A DNA stretch of 64,000 bases, taken from assembly GCA_947683625.1 (NCBI GenBank), contig CANTUR010000039.1, positions 1,178,001-1,242,000 of the forward strand, in the 5' to 3' direction. Of the stretch, positions 36,486-47,411 are shown in pieces. Every line of letters begins with the position of its first letter. Within the stretch, counting starts at the first letter, position 1. The notes beneath the pieces are model-generated. The model had not been told where the DNA came from. It saw nothing but the letters and a program-made list of their open reading frames with translations, and made no database searches. The stretch is from Mallotus nudiflorus (Eukaryota > Streptophyta > Magnoliopsida > Malpighiales > Euphorbiaceae). Both the position numbers and the translations under genes were made by a program.

Positions 36486-36608
36486 TGCTTCTATCAGGTT
36501 ATAATGTGGGATTTGAGGAAATAGATGGTGTATGTCATGGTGAATCTTATTGATCCATCCATAATCACGATGCACCGTTGTCAATGCTCTGCGCAGATAA
36601 TTCCATTC
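36486..36608 (-). pseudogene. Omega-3 fatty acid desaturase, single relic exon
   Basis: A 41-codon open exon on the minus strand: EWNYLRRALTTVHRDYGWIN, then [20 protein letters not shown], A. Membrane omega-3 desaturases (FAD3/FAD7/FAD8) have WSYLRGGLTTVDRDYG and [21 protein letters not shown] here, carrying the third histidine box. The exon is preceded by TTGATAG (a usable acceptor) and followed by GTAATG (a usable donor), so genomic intron borders came with it and it is not a processed copy. Five residues (GTHVI in the family) are missing in frame. No neighbouring desaturase exons were found on either side. The 3' flank of the transposase relic lies 155 bases away on the same strand. Confidence 0.8.
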
Positions 36609-36640
36609 CTATCAAGTAAAATTAATTAAGCAAGTTTCTT

Positions 36641-36663
36641 TATTATTATTATTATTATTATTA
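36641..36663. repeat. (ATT)n microsatellite
   Basis: Seven and a half TTA/ATT repeats between the desaturase exon and the transposase relic. Confidence 0.9.
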
Positions 36664-36762
36664 CTTGTTGCACTTGTCAAAAATCACTGTGTTGTAGTAG
36701 TTATGTTGTAGTATTGATAATGTTGGCAATTGGGTATTATTATTTATAAAACTATTTATAAT

Positions 36763-37354
36763 GTTGTAAGTTTTGCCTCTTTATCGCAGAAATGTGATGA
36801 GCAGTTGTAAAGCTCTTGATTTAACTCCTTTAGAACTGCTAGTGCATGCTCACATAGTAGTTGGTCGATTTAAAGTTTATTGCAGGTGCATATTTTGTCT
36901 TTTAGGTTCACTAATTCTGGTTTTACCTCGTAATAGGCACTGAACAATTCAATATTTGATCTTTTGACTTGAAAGGATTCATAAATATCTATTTATTGTT
37001 AATTCATGTACTAGATACCAAATGTAAAACAAAAGTATGCAATTTAAGAAAAAGATATCTATATTAATAATTTAATAACCATCTTTAAAATTTAAGATAA
37101 ATTATTTTCACGAGTAATAAGAAGTATTTAGAAATGATGTTGAGTTTGAGAAATAATCATTGATGGTGTGTTTCATGCTTAATATATGAAATATAAAATA
37201 AAAGTGTTTGGAACTAACCATAAGTTTTAGGGATTTTATGTAGTTCTGATTGAGCACTTCTTCAGTCTTTTTCTAAGCGTTTTGAAGGTGCCTAGTGCAA
37301 TGTTTTTATCTGTGGATTTCCATTCTTGCATCAAACTGTGCAATGATGTTGTGT
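36763..37354 (-). pseudogene. Mutator-like transposase, part 3 (C-terminal, SWIM zinc finger)
   Basis: Part of one transposase split into three. At 37354 leftward the frame reads SLHSLMQEWKSTDKNIALGT, matching the segment after the catalytic domain. At 36911-36763 it reads VNLKDKICTCNKL, a stop, then IDQLLCEHALAVLKELNQEL. That is a SWIM-type zinc finger (C-x-C ... C-x-H), characteristic of the C-terminus of MuDR/MULE transposases. The stop replaces a residue that is normally Gln or Trp in this family. The preceding part ends at 40279, across the TRGAG-D1 insertion. Confidence 0.7.
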
Positions 37355-38033
37355 TGTTAGAACTAAACCATTTGCTTATTAAATTGAAGCAAGAAACTTA
37401 GTTATTAAAAAGATGAACAATCACACAATTCTAAGTCTAACTTAGCAATTGTAATGAAAGAATTCAACTAAACTTACAACGTTTCAAAAGAACAAAGTTA
37501 AGAAAAATATCACTTAATTGATTAAAACTGTCAAATAATTCTCTAAATTCGTTTTACATGGGGTTTGCCCTTATATAGACATGCAAACATCATAATCCTT
37601 GAAGGAAAAGGTTTCTTACTTATTCCTAAAGACTCCTATAAAGGAAAATCCTTAATTAAGAAGGATTCCTTCAACAATAAGACAACTTATCTTTAAAAAG
37701 TCAAATTCACAACTCAAGACAACTAACCAAAATGACAACTAAAACATTGAAGCATGCTATGTTACATGTCATGTAGGATTTTGACCATTGACCCTTGACT
37801 TTAACTTTGTTGACTCTTTGACTTTGACTTGTTGAGTTATTGACTTTGACTTGGAATATCCTTGAATATTCTCACATCTTTTAGAATCTTCCTTATTGAC
37901 TCTAACATAGAAAAATAATTCAAAATTCGTTCATATCAAGCCAATTAATTTTGAAATATGAAATTAAACTAATTAGCTTGAATTCTTCATCATTTGGCTG
38001 TATGCTTGCACTTTAAACCCCTTTTAAGGTTCA
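37355..38033 (-). mobile_element. TRGAG-D1 3' LTR
   Basis: On the minus strand it starts TGAACCTTAAAAGG and ends TTCTAACA. It shares CAAGCTAATTAG, GACTTTGACTTG and AAGGGCAAACCC-type blocks with the LTR at 44808-45441. The adjoining tract on its right is purine-rich on the minus strand. Confidence 0.75.
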
Positions 38034-38051
38034 TATTATTCCCTCCCTCTT
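38034..38051 (-). other. Polypurine tract of TRGAG-D1
   Basis: The minus strand reads AAGAGGGAGGGAATAATA directly before the LTR. The same tract, AAGAGGGAGGGAATAATA, precedes the sister LTR at 44790-44807. Confidence 0.75.
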
Positions 38052-38989
38052 AAAGATGATTCGTCTTTGAATCATAGCCATCTTTTAAAGTTGATAAATT
38101 AATAAATCCTCTAAGGTCAAACACAAACTGGTTAGTTGAAAACTTCTCCTTTAAAGTAATGCTCCACACATGTATCTTCAACATAACTTGAACTTGATTG
38201 AACAATTGGAGTATAGAAATCTTATCTATGAATAAAGATTTTATTCTTGTTATTTCCTTATAAACTTGAAATATCTCAAGTTCTTCTTGCTACGAGTGAA
38301 GACTCTATAGATTCCTTTGAAACAAATAAGATATTATAACTCTTTCTCATACTTCATGTTGGGAATAAAATCTTCAAAGATATTTTTAACCTTGTAATGC
38401 ATTTCAACATCATCATCAAATGGATCTTTATATAGCTTAAAAGTATGCAAAACAAATTTCAAAACACTGGAAAAACGAAAGATTAAAGTTGTTAGTATAA
38501 TCACGATAAATAGCCTACTCTTGATCTTTCATGATGCTTTTAATCTCTAGCTTCTCCTTTTTTGTTATGCCTTGCTTGTTTTCTTTCACCAAGTATTTCC
38601 CATTGTCCTCACTTTGCTCACTCAACTCATTTTTAGCACTCAGCTCACTTTTTTCTTTTCTTTCAACTTCATAGGTTTACCTACCCAAAGCATTCCTTAA
38701 TGAAGATGGAAACTCTTCACTTTTTTTATTAGTGCACGTCTTTAATAATTGTCTTTAGTGGTGAAGTTTCAACTTGGCACTCTTCCTCATTACTATTTTT
38801 CTCAACTAGTTGCTCAACCAATTCACTAATTTCAACACCTTCATTTTCCTTGGATTCACACACTATCATTGTCTCCCCATAAGGACCTACTTCCTTTTCA
38901 TACTCCAAAGTAAGTTCAATTATAACCTTTAAAGAGATGAAGGTTCTAATTGCACTTCTTTCTTCAATCTTTTAGTAATCTCACACTTA

Positions 38990-39403
38990 AGCCTACTAAT
39001 GAATTTTGTAACTTTTTGCCTTTCGAATTCACCTACATCACTTGCAATTATAAACTACTTAAACTTTAACATAATAATTAACACATAATTCATCACCTTG
39101 TTTAAGCCTTTGTAATTTAAGATGAAATTTATTCCTAACTTTATGAGGAATAAAATTTCTAGTCATTAACCTCTTCATTATCTCTCAATTTTTAATCTCA
39201 CTAATCCCATTCATTCTCTACATTGCCATTAAATTTTCCCACCATATAGCAGTATGACCCAAAAACTTATGAGAAGTAAGTCTACACTTTTGGAAATTAT
39301 TTAATTTAATAGAATCAAATATCTCATCCATTTGTTGCATCTATTGCAAATAAACATAAGGATATTCTCTGCCAAGAAAATAAGGTATGTCCATAATTTC
39401 CAT
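38990..39403 (-). pseudogene. TRGAG-D1 gag
   Basis: From ATG at 39403: MEIMDIPYFLGREYPYVYLQ, a stop, MQQMDEIFDSIKLNNFQ, HKFLGHTAIWWENLMAM and LMTRNFIPHKVRNKFHLKLQ. It is a gypsy-type gag core, close to the sister copy at 43492. A few stops interrupt it. A weak primer-site match (TTTGTATTAGAGCC) is at 39543-39530, about 80 bases from the LTR, which is farther than usual. Confidence 0.65.
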
Positions 39404-39626
39404 AGTCACTCTTGACCTTTTTGCATAAAACATAAAATTCAATTTTTTTTTATTTTTTTAATCTAAGAAGAAGAAGAAGAAGATATAACACATGAAAATT
39501 AAAGGATATTTAACCAAACCTTGAAGTTTGGCTCTAATACAAAACTAATACGAACCCTGCCTATAATATAGATAGAATGCACATCCAACTTTGAAATCAT
39601 TGCCCAAGATCATCAAGATAAGGTTG

Positions 39627-40278
39627 TGTTGAAGGAATTAAACCTCTTTGCTTATTAAATTAAAGCAAGATACTTAGTTATTAAAAAGATGAACAATTAC
39701 AAAATTCTAAATCTAACTATAAATTGTAATGAAAGGTAGAAGTGAAATAATTCAACTAAACTTATAAAGTTTCAAAAGAACAAAGTTAAGGGAAAACCTC
39801 ACTTAATTGATTAAAATTGTCAAATAATTCTCTAAATTCATTTTACATAGGGTTTGCCCTTATATAGGCATGTAAACATCCTAATCATTGAAGGAAAATA
39901 TTTTTTACTTATTCCTAAAGACTTGTATAATATGAGCCCTAAAAGGGATTTAAAGTGCAAGCATGGAGTTGAATGATGAAGAATTCAAGCTAATTAGCTT
40001 AATTTCATATTTCAAAATTAATTAACTTGATATGGACAAATTTTGAGTTATTTCTCTATTTTAGAGTCAATAAGGAAGATTCTAGGATATAAATAATGAA
40101 GATTTTATTCATCTTCTATAATCTTCTTGAATCTTTCTTATTAACTCTAAAATAGAAAAATAACTTAAAAATCATCCATATCAAGCTAAATAATTTTGAA
40201 ATATGAAATTAAACTAATGAGCTTTAATTCTTCATCATTCGACTTAGTGCTTTCACTTTGAATCCCTTTTAGGGTTCA
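39627..40278 (-). mobile_element. TRGAG-D1 5' LTR with internal foldback
   Basis: 39627-39930 matches the inner part of the LTR. From 39932 the sequence flips: 39932-40105 is the outer part of the LTR in + orientation and 40105-40278 is the same part in - orientation. The arms are roughly 150-170 bases and about 85 percent alike, forming a large imperfect palindrome. The two arms differ enough to be separate LTR copies rather than a fresh inverted duplication. Confidence 0.6.
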
Positions 40279-40545
40279 TATTAAGTATTCTAGTAGAGTT
40301 ATGATTGGAAGTTCTTGTGTATTTTTTTATAGCTGAGTTAAGTGATTCAATAATATTGGATGTCATTGTCTTGTATATGTTGTTTGTTTAATGGACCTTT
40401 GTCCACTATTCATATCCAATATCTTATAGGTACTGATGCACTCTTTCATCTATCATTTGTATATGAAACATATAGCTCTCAAAATCTAATAATTTGTAAT
40501 TGTTTGTAGCTGCAAAAAATAATTCCTTTATTTACATTATGTTTC
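40279..40545 (-). pseudogene. Mutator-like transposase, part 2
   Basis: Continues part 1 across the Sire-C insertion. It reads LFFAATNNYKLLDFESYMFH, then MTSNIIESLNSAIKKYT, and after a one-base shift ELPIITLLEYL. The N-I-x-E-S-x-N phrase and the ELPI..LLE phrase are hallmarks of MULE transposases C-terminal to the DDE core. GTTTC at 40541-40545 is the target duplication shared with 51896-51900. Confidence 0.75.
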
Positions 40546-41813
40546 TATTAACCCTTTGCATGATCAAGGTCTTAATAAATCTTAATTCAACCTTTATTTT
40601 GACTTTAACAATCCATTTTGAATCATTAATGCTTTGTATTTAAGTGTGTTTATAAGCTTAGGTATATAATTATACTCAACAACATCAAGGATTAAAGACC
40701 TAGTTGAAGATTAAGTTTGAGGAAAATTTAAACTCATTTGAAGCCTTCAAAGACCACTATATATCTCCCTTAAAGCATGGGAAGTGAATCAAGTAAAAAA
40801 AAGGTCATTTGGAGATAAAAAAATTTCAAGATTTCTTCAAGCCAACCTACCCTCATGATCCTGAGTCCTAACCTCACGATCCTGAGCTGGTTTGTGACCA
40901 AAGCTTGAAGAAAAGGGCTACCACCCTCATGGTCGACCTTCATTACCTAAGTCATTAATGAATAATATCTAATGGGCAAATTTATAAGTAACAGTTATGT
41001 TTTTCAATGCTCATGATCTTAAGCATGTTAAATCCTGTAAAAATTTGAAGTGCATTTAATTAAGGAGAAGAAGGTTTAGGGTAAAATTAATGACTTCCAA
41101 TAGCTATTTGTCACTCTCTAACTACAATTCAAGTCTTAGAACTTCATTTAAGAAGTTAGACAAGTTGGTTGAGATCATTAAATTCTTTAAAATCTTTTGA
41201 GCAATTTTTAACTTTTTTAAAAATATTCATTATTATTGAGCATGGGTTGAGTTCTAGTTAGCTCTCTTCTTCATCTTCTTTCTTGGGTTGAAAAAAAGGA
41301 AGCAAGGAGTTAATACTATAAAGTTCAGTTTAAGTGTAAGCCATAAAACACTTGAGTTTTTTCTTTGGTTAGAGCTTATCATAGGAAACCTCTTTATATT
41401 ATAAGAGGTTGTGAGTTAGCCTTCAAAACTCTTGTTGAAAGGTTTAAGTGTGAGCCTTGAAAAATTTTAGGAATAGGTTTGTATTGATCCTTGGAAAACA
41501 CATTGGAGATTATTTTTATTGAGCGAAGAAAAACACAAGTTGTTGTAAGGTTAGTATTGAGCTTTAAAACACATTATTGTAATAATCTTGGTAATAATAT
41601 TGGGGTAGGTTTAAAATCCTAACTTGGGGATTAGTTGGGTAGGAAATGTAGCATTGGTTAAGAATATGAACTCCCTAAAATCACTTGTGCCTTTTGATCT
41701 TCTTCTTGTTCTCATTCTTGATCTCTATGTTTTAATCATTTAATTTTCCTTTATACCTTTAATCTCTCTTAAAATTCTAACTAGCCCTATCCACCCCTTC
41801 TAGGGCATTTTTA
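40546..41813 (+). mobile_element. Sire-C 5' LTR
   Basis: Starts TATTAACCCTTTGC (the 3' copy keeps TGTTAACC) and ends ...CTAGGGCATTTTTA. It contains CTCA-N6-TGAG palindromes at 40852-40865 and 40873-40886. It aligns with 48165-48215 plus 50585-51895. Confidence 0.8.
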
Positions 41814-41815
41814 TT

Positions 41816-41830
41816 TGGTATTAAAGTTTG
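41816..41830 (+). other. Primer-binding site of Sire-C
   Basis: TGGTATTAAAGTTTG is a decayed TGGTATCAGAGC, adjacent to the 5' LTR end. Confidence 0.6.
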
Positions 41831-41864
41831 AGTTCTAGGTACTTAATTGCTAAAATTCAAGATC

Positions 41865-43290
41865 ATGGGGAGTGAATACCTTTCTTTCTAAACCTATAGA
41901 CCATTATTTAATATGAGTGACTATCCTTTTTTGAAACACAAAATGGAATTTTATCTTGATAATAATCCTATTAGATTATGGGATGTGATCTTAGATGGGT
42001 GGAACATTCCCACAACGACGGTGGAAGGCATCTAAATTCCAAAGGAGAGAAAGGAGTGGTATCAAGAAGAAAAAGAGGAGAACCATAATAACAAAAGGGC
42101 TATGTTGATTCTTATTGCTTCCATGTCAAAAGAGGAAGTAGAGAAACTTCAACATTGCATTTCAGCCAAGGAAATGTGCAAAACCTTAAAGAATCACTAT
42201 GAAGTTAACATCCAAGTGAGATATAATAAATTTTAACTCCATGTCTATGAGGATGAGCTATTCAAGATAAAGCCTCAAGAATCTATCACCGAAATGACAA
42301 ATAGGTTAAATGCACTCCTTACCACCTTGAAGAAGTTAAGGAAGCATTACTCAAAGGAGGAAGTCAACACTAAAATCTTGAGAGTGCTACCTACGAAGGA
42401 TTGGAAATCAAGAGTAACCTCCATTGAGGAAGCTCATGATCTCTCTAAGCTCTCAACCAACATCCTTATTAGTAAAATTCTCACCCATGAGCTTACCTTA
42501 AGGCAAAGAGAAGAGGAGTAACAAGGCAAAGTGGGAAAGAAGAAGAGCCTAGGACTTAAAGCATTATGAGATTCAAGTGATAAAGATGACCTTGAAAACT
42601 CAAGTAAAGATGATGAGGAGATTGAATCATTCATAAGATACTTTATAAAGTACTTAAAGAAGAAAAACTTGAGCAAGCATAAAGAGTACAAAATGAGTGA
42701 CTCTAAAAAGAATAAAGAACTCTTATTTTATGAATGCAAGAAGCCCGATCATATTAAAAGTGAATGTCCAAGGCTCAAGCACAAAGGCAAAGGAAGAAAA
42801 GAAAGGAGAAAAGCTTTCAAGGAAACTTAGGATGATTCTTTAGAATCAGAGATGGAGGAGGAGCAACTAGAAGCTATCAACCTTTTCTTTATGGCATTAA
42901 AGGAAAACTATGAGGTACCCTATACTTCTTACTCTTCTTATGAAAATTATTATGATGATTTATGCTATAATGAGCTTGATGAGGAGGAGAAACTTTATTA
43001 TGAGATTTCCTTAACAAGAAAATTGGTTTTGAAATTTCAAAAATTACTTTTAAAGAAATTTTTTTATAAATTATAGTTCTCAAAATTGTATAAGAGTTTT
43101 AAAGATTTGAAATTAGAATTTTCAATTCAAATATTAGTTCCTTTAATGAAAAACTTACTTTTAATTTGAAAGCCTCTCTATTTTTGAAAAATGATTTTGA
43201 TAAAACTAAAAAAGAAAATGAGCTACTTTCAAAAGAAATTTTAGAATTAAAATGCACAATTTCTAAATTTTAAAAAGGAAAAGAGACTCT
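41865..43290 (+). pseudogene. Sire-C gag, N-terminal part
   Basis: From ATG 41865 (MGSEYLSF, a stop, then PLFNMSDYPFLKHKMEFYLD). The Copia gag core includes WDVILDGWNIPTTTVEG, IASMSKEEVEKLQHCISAKE and ITEMTNRLNALLTTLKKLRK, with LILTHELTLRQREEE-like text near 42500. The first zinc knuckle at about 42720 reads FYECKKPDHIKSEC, with Phe in place of the first Cys. An acidic stretch and a coiled-coil-like segment follow to about 43290. Stops are few. Confidence 0.75.
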
Positions 43291-43491
43291 TGATCATATC
43301 TTAGTTAGTCATAGGTTTGGTTACGTATCCTTTTAATTTTTTATGCATAATCTCTTCTTATTTTTCTTCATTCTTCATATTTAAATTTTTTTCCTAAGTG
43401 AAACAAAATAGCATTCACATCCTTGAGTGTAAACATGTAAGGGAATGCTTTGTGAGGGTTTTTTTTATATCTTTTCAAATGTGATTTTAGC

Positions 43492-44211
43492 ATGGACATG
43501 CCTTGTTTTCTTGATGGGAATGATCCTTATGTTTACTTGAAATGGGTGAAAAAAATGGAGGAGATATTTGATTCTCTTAAGATAAATGATTTTAAAAAAT
43601 GAAAATGTGCTTTTAATAAATTTTTAGGTCATGCTACTAGATGGTAGGAGGATTTGATGGTAAATGAGATTAAAAATTGGGAGTTAATGAAAAGGTTAAT
43701 GACTGGATATTTCATTCCTCATGATGCTGGGAATAAATTCTATCTTAAATTACAAAGACTTAAAGATGAATTAAGTGTTGATGATTATACTAAAAAGTTC
43801 AAGTCTTTTGTAATTGCAAGTGATTTAAAGAATCTGAAAGGCAGAAAACTACAAGATTCATAAGAGGGCATGAGAGTGAAATTAGACGAGATCTTATATT
43901 TGTGGTATAATTGCAACTTATTTTGTCTTTGAATGATATGATTACACTTGCTTTGGAGAGAAAGAGTTAGAGTAATATGGTTGATAGTAAGAGTGGTGCT
44001 AATGTTGAAATAGCATTGAGTGATAATGAGAAGAAGCATGAGGATCAATTTTGTGATCAAACTAATAAAGTGGAGCAGAGCATTAGTCATAAAGAGAAGT
44101 GTGAAAAAGAAGATTTTGTGTGAGGAGGTCAAAATAGAGTGTGAATCCAAGAATAATGAAATTTTTAAAGTCCTTGAAGCTAATAGAAAGTGTTTGCAAA
44201 TTTTTGAATAA
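43492..44211 (+). pseudogene. TRGAG-D2 gag
   Basis: MDMPCFLDGNDPYVYLKWVK, KMEEIFDSLKINDFKK, then FLGHATRW, EIKNWELMKRLMTGYFIPHD and NKFYLKLQRLKDELSVDDYT. It matches the D1 gag block by block. It breaks near 43860, and the frame moves on to a charged C-terminal stretch ending about 44211. Confidence 0.65.
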
Positions 44212-44807
44212 TCTAATGAAGTTGTACAAGGATTAACTACTCAAGAAGTTGCTAAGGGTGCATCTTATGAACATGAAATGTGCATGCATCATGAAGTGGA
44301 ATATAGAGAAGCTTGTACTTAAAAGAAGGATGAGGATAAAGAGCTAGTTATTCATTATAATTATACTAACAATTTTCATCTTTCTTTTTCTAGTGTTTTA
44401 GAAGTTTTTTTTACAAAATTCTATGCCATATGAAGATCCATTTGATGATGTAGTCGAAGTATCTTATGCCTATAACAGAATCTATAGAGTCTTCGCTCAT
44501 AGCAAGAAGAACTTGAGATACTCATGTTTCAAGTTTAGAAAGAAGTAATAAGAATTCAATCCTTACATGTTCAAGAACAAAAGTTCTATGTTTTAAATGT
44601 GCTATCAAGTGCAAGTTATGTTAACCATGTTAAGAAGTTATGTTACTAACAAGTTAAAAAGTAAAAGAAGTTACTTTTATGGAACTTCAAAGGAGAAGTT
44701 TTCAACAAAGAAGTTTGTGTTTGACCTTAGACAATTTATGAATTTATTAAATTTAGAAGATGGCTATGATTTAAGGGCGAGTCATCTTTAAGAGGGAGGG
44801 AATAATA

Positions 44808-45441
44808 TGAACTCTAATAGGGATTAAAAGTGTAAACATGGAGTCGAATGATGAAGAATTCAAGCTAATTAGCTTAATTTCCTATTATGAAATTAATTAG
44901 CTTGAATTGGATGAATTTCACGTTAATTTTCTATTTTAGAGTCAATAAGGAAGATGTGAGAAGATTCAAGGATATTCCAAGTCCAAGTCAATAAGTCAAC
45001 AAGTCAAAGTCAAGGGTCAATGGTCAACATCCTATATGGCATGTGACATGGCATGCTTCAATGCTTAGTTGTCATGAGTTGTCATTTTATTTAGTTGTAA
45101 TGAGTTGTCAATTTTGACTTTTCAAAGATGAGTTATCATTAGTTATCCTATTTTGAAGGAAACCTCCTTATTTAAGGATTTTCCTATATAGATATCTTTA
45201 GGAATAAGGAAGAAAACCTTTTCATTCAAGGATTAGGTTATTTACATGCCTATATAAGGGCTTATACAATGAAAAATGAATTTGGAAGTATTGAAATATT
45301 GAAAGTGAGATTTTTCTTAAACTTTGTTCTTTTAAAACTTTGCAAGTTTACTTGAATTGTTTCACATATACCTTTCATTATAATTGTTAAGTTGGTTTGA
45401 AATTTGGACTTTGTTTTTCTAATGAAGGCTCTATATCAACA
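44808..45441 (+). mobile_element. TRGAG-D2 3' LTR
   Basis: Starts TGAACTCTAATAGGG after a purine tract (AAGAGGGAGGGAATAATA) and ends TATCAACA. It is the sister of 37355-38033. It contains a CAAGTCAAAGTCAAGGGTCA-like run of TCAA/GTCA repeats near 45000. Confidence 0.75.
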
Positions 45442-45923
45442 AGTCCCCTTAACTTTGTTAAAGCTACTCTTGTTTCATTCCTCATCCCTTATAAGAGCCT
45501 TAGAACTTAAGATTCTAAGACCAATAATCTTAAGAATCTGAATGCCAAGGCCAAACCTCTAAAGGCTAATGTTTTTAATGCTTAAGATTTCAAAGTGAGG
45601 GCTAAGAAACCCCAACTGCATAATGCACTTATGTATCATAATAAGAAGCATATATATGCACATGAGGCTTAAAATTAATGTATTGTTATAATTGTAAGAT
45701 GCATACTCATCCTAGAAATTTTTTACTTAGTAAAGCTACTAACCATTATAGAGATGATGAATTTATAAGAGTTGGTGATCAAAATAGATTTTCAAAAATT
45801 AAATGTTTTTATTGTATGAAATTGGGACATACTAATAATGTATGTTAATATAGAGTACTTCTTCTCAACCTTCTGCCTATTGACTACTTTGAGAGTCATA
45901 AACCTAAACAAATAAGATTTGGG
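45442..45923 (+). pseudogene. Sire-C gag, second zinc knuckle
   Basis: At about 45800 the frame reads KCFYCMKLGHTNNVC, an intact C-x2-C-x4-H-x4-C knuckle. Sireviruses carry such a second knuckle downstream in gag. Upstream text is degraded, with several stops. The frame is cut by the solo LTR at 45924. Confidence 0.6.
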
Positions 45924-47411
45924 TGTTAGTGATGTGCACTGGTCAATCATGTATGATCATGTTTTGACTTTATTATTTTATTAATAAAGAGGCATTTTCA
46001 TTATCATTTTATGTTATGATAATTACTTGAATAGTCGATTCTTCCTAAGGTCATTAAGTATGTGACTTGATAGTAAAACCTTTAGATTAAATATGAGTTC
46101 TATTCAAATTATCCCTAGTCATAACAATGTATTATGGCTAATATGGTGTTGATTGATGATTATGTTTTACTAATCATGAATATGAGACATTAAGTCAACT
46201 CATATGTACTTATTTGAGAAATAAAGTGTTGGATTGATCATTATGAGAATACTATATAGATAATTGTCATTAATAATTCTCATCACAGTAATATTGGCTT
46301 AGTCCTCTAACCTCAAAATCACCATGGATTTCTATACAACTATTTTGTATTTTGACATAATCTTACATTATCTTTAACTAAATGATAAAATAGGTTGTTG
46401 TTGGGTATAAAATGAGTTATGTGAGGAATGTGAGTGATTGAGAAGGAATTTTTCCCTTTATTAATATGAGTAAGATATCTATGGGCCCCTTGATAAGATA
46501 GACCGAGGAAAATGCATGGCCATACTAAAGTAAATTGATAAAGAGTTATCATTCTCAGTCTCCTTGGAATCAAGAAATTATATGATTGAATTCTATAAGG
46601 ATGACATAATTTATGCCTTATATTCAATTAAGATATCATGTGACAAAGGGACTAGAATATTCACTGTATATTAGGTTATGTCAGATTATTGACTTCACAT
46701 GACTCAGGTAGTCATAATGTCTTACTAGAGGCCATTTATGACTTGCAGGCCTAAATAGAGATTTAAGGCCCACTGTCAACGTCATGTGAACCTACAGGGT
46801 CACACACTTTGAACAAGCCCAAAATGAATATGGGTTTAACAAGCCCAAATAAGCTCTATGGAAATAAATAAATAAAATACTTATTTATTTAAGGTAAAGG
46901 TTATCTTAAATAAATAGAATATTATTTCTGATTTAATTTTAAATAAAATCAGAATAAAAATAAGTAAGAAATTACTAAAAGGTCATTTGGTAATTGAAAC
47001 CCAAATTTAAATGTCTATCAACACTTTCATTATTCTACCACTAAATTCGTTTTCTCTCTTTTTAGAAAATAAAAACATAGAGTTCCTTCAATTCTTGATT
47101 TATGAGAAATCAAGAGAAGGTGCTAGCACACAAGTATTCATTTTCAAATCAAGGGTTGTTCATGTGGACACTTGTGGAGTATGGATTCTTTTAGAGATGT
47201 CTCAATCTGAACTGGCAAATTGAACACTTAAGGTAGGGTGTCACCAAAGTGAACCTCCTCTCTTCCTTCTAAACATCTTGCCCTTTCTGTATTTGTGGAA
47301 AGAAAATGAAATCCCTAGATTTAATCAAGTATTTGAATTAATTGGATTCGGGTTTAGGTTTGTGATTAAAATTTAATTTTTTCGCTGCGTATGGAATCAC
47401 GAAACCCAACT
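45924..47411 (-). mobile_element. Solo LTR, family S, copy 2
   Basis: Inverted relative to copy 1 at 14409-15927. On the minus strand it begins GTTGGGTTTCGTGATTCC and ends CACATCACTAACA. It is similar throughout. Both flanks belong to Sire-C, so it is a solo LTR and not a partner of copy 1. No clear target duplication. Confidence 0.75.

Larger units (their letters stand above)
37355..40278 (-). mobile_element. TRGAG-D1: gag-only LTR retrotransposon
   Basis: LTRs lie at 37355-38033 (3') and 39627-40278 (5', rearranged). The internal part is only about 1.6 kb and encodes gag but no protease, reverse transcriptase or integrase. A sister copy at 43430-45441 has the same organisation, so the lack of pol looks like a family trait. 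This fits the described class of terminal-repeat retrotransposons with a gag domain (TR-GAG). It sits inside the transposase relic, but no target duplication could be identified. Confidence 0.65.
43430..45441 (+). mobile_element. TRGAG-D2: second gag-only element, 5' LTR missing
   Basis: Same family as TRGAG-D1 in opposite orientation. Gag begins at 43492, a spacer with no pol motif follows, then a polypurine tract and the LTR 44808-45441. The 5' LTR is absent and the left border is uncertain. Sire-C gag sequence lies on both sides: its second zinc knuckle resumes after 45441. Confidence 0.65.

Noticed and set aside
43900..44790. Independent genes in the TRGAG-D2 spacer
   Set aside because: Short charged frames between gag and the polypurine tract with no recognisable domain. 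Probably gag C-terminus or spacer.
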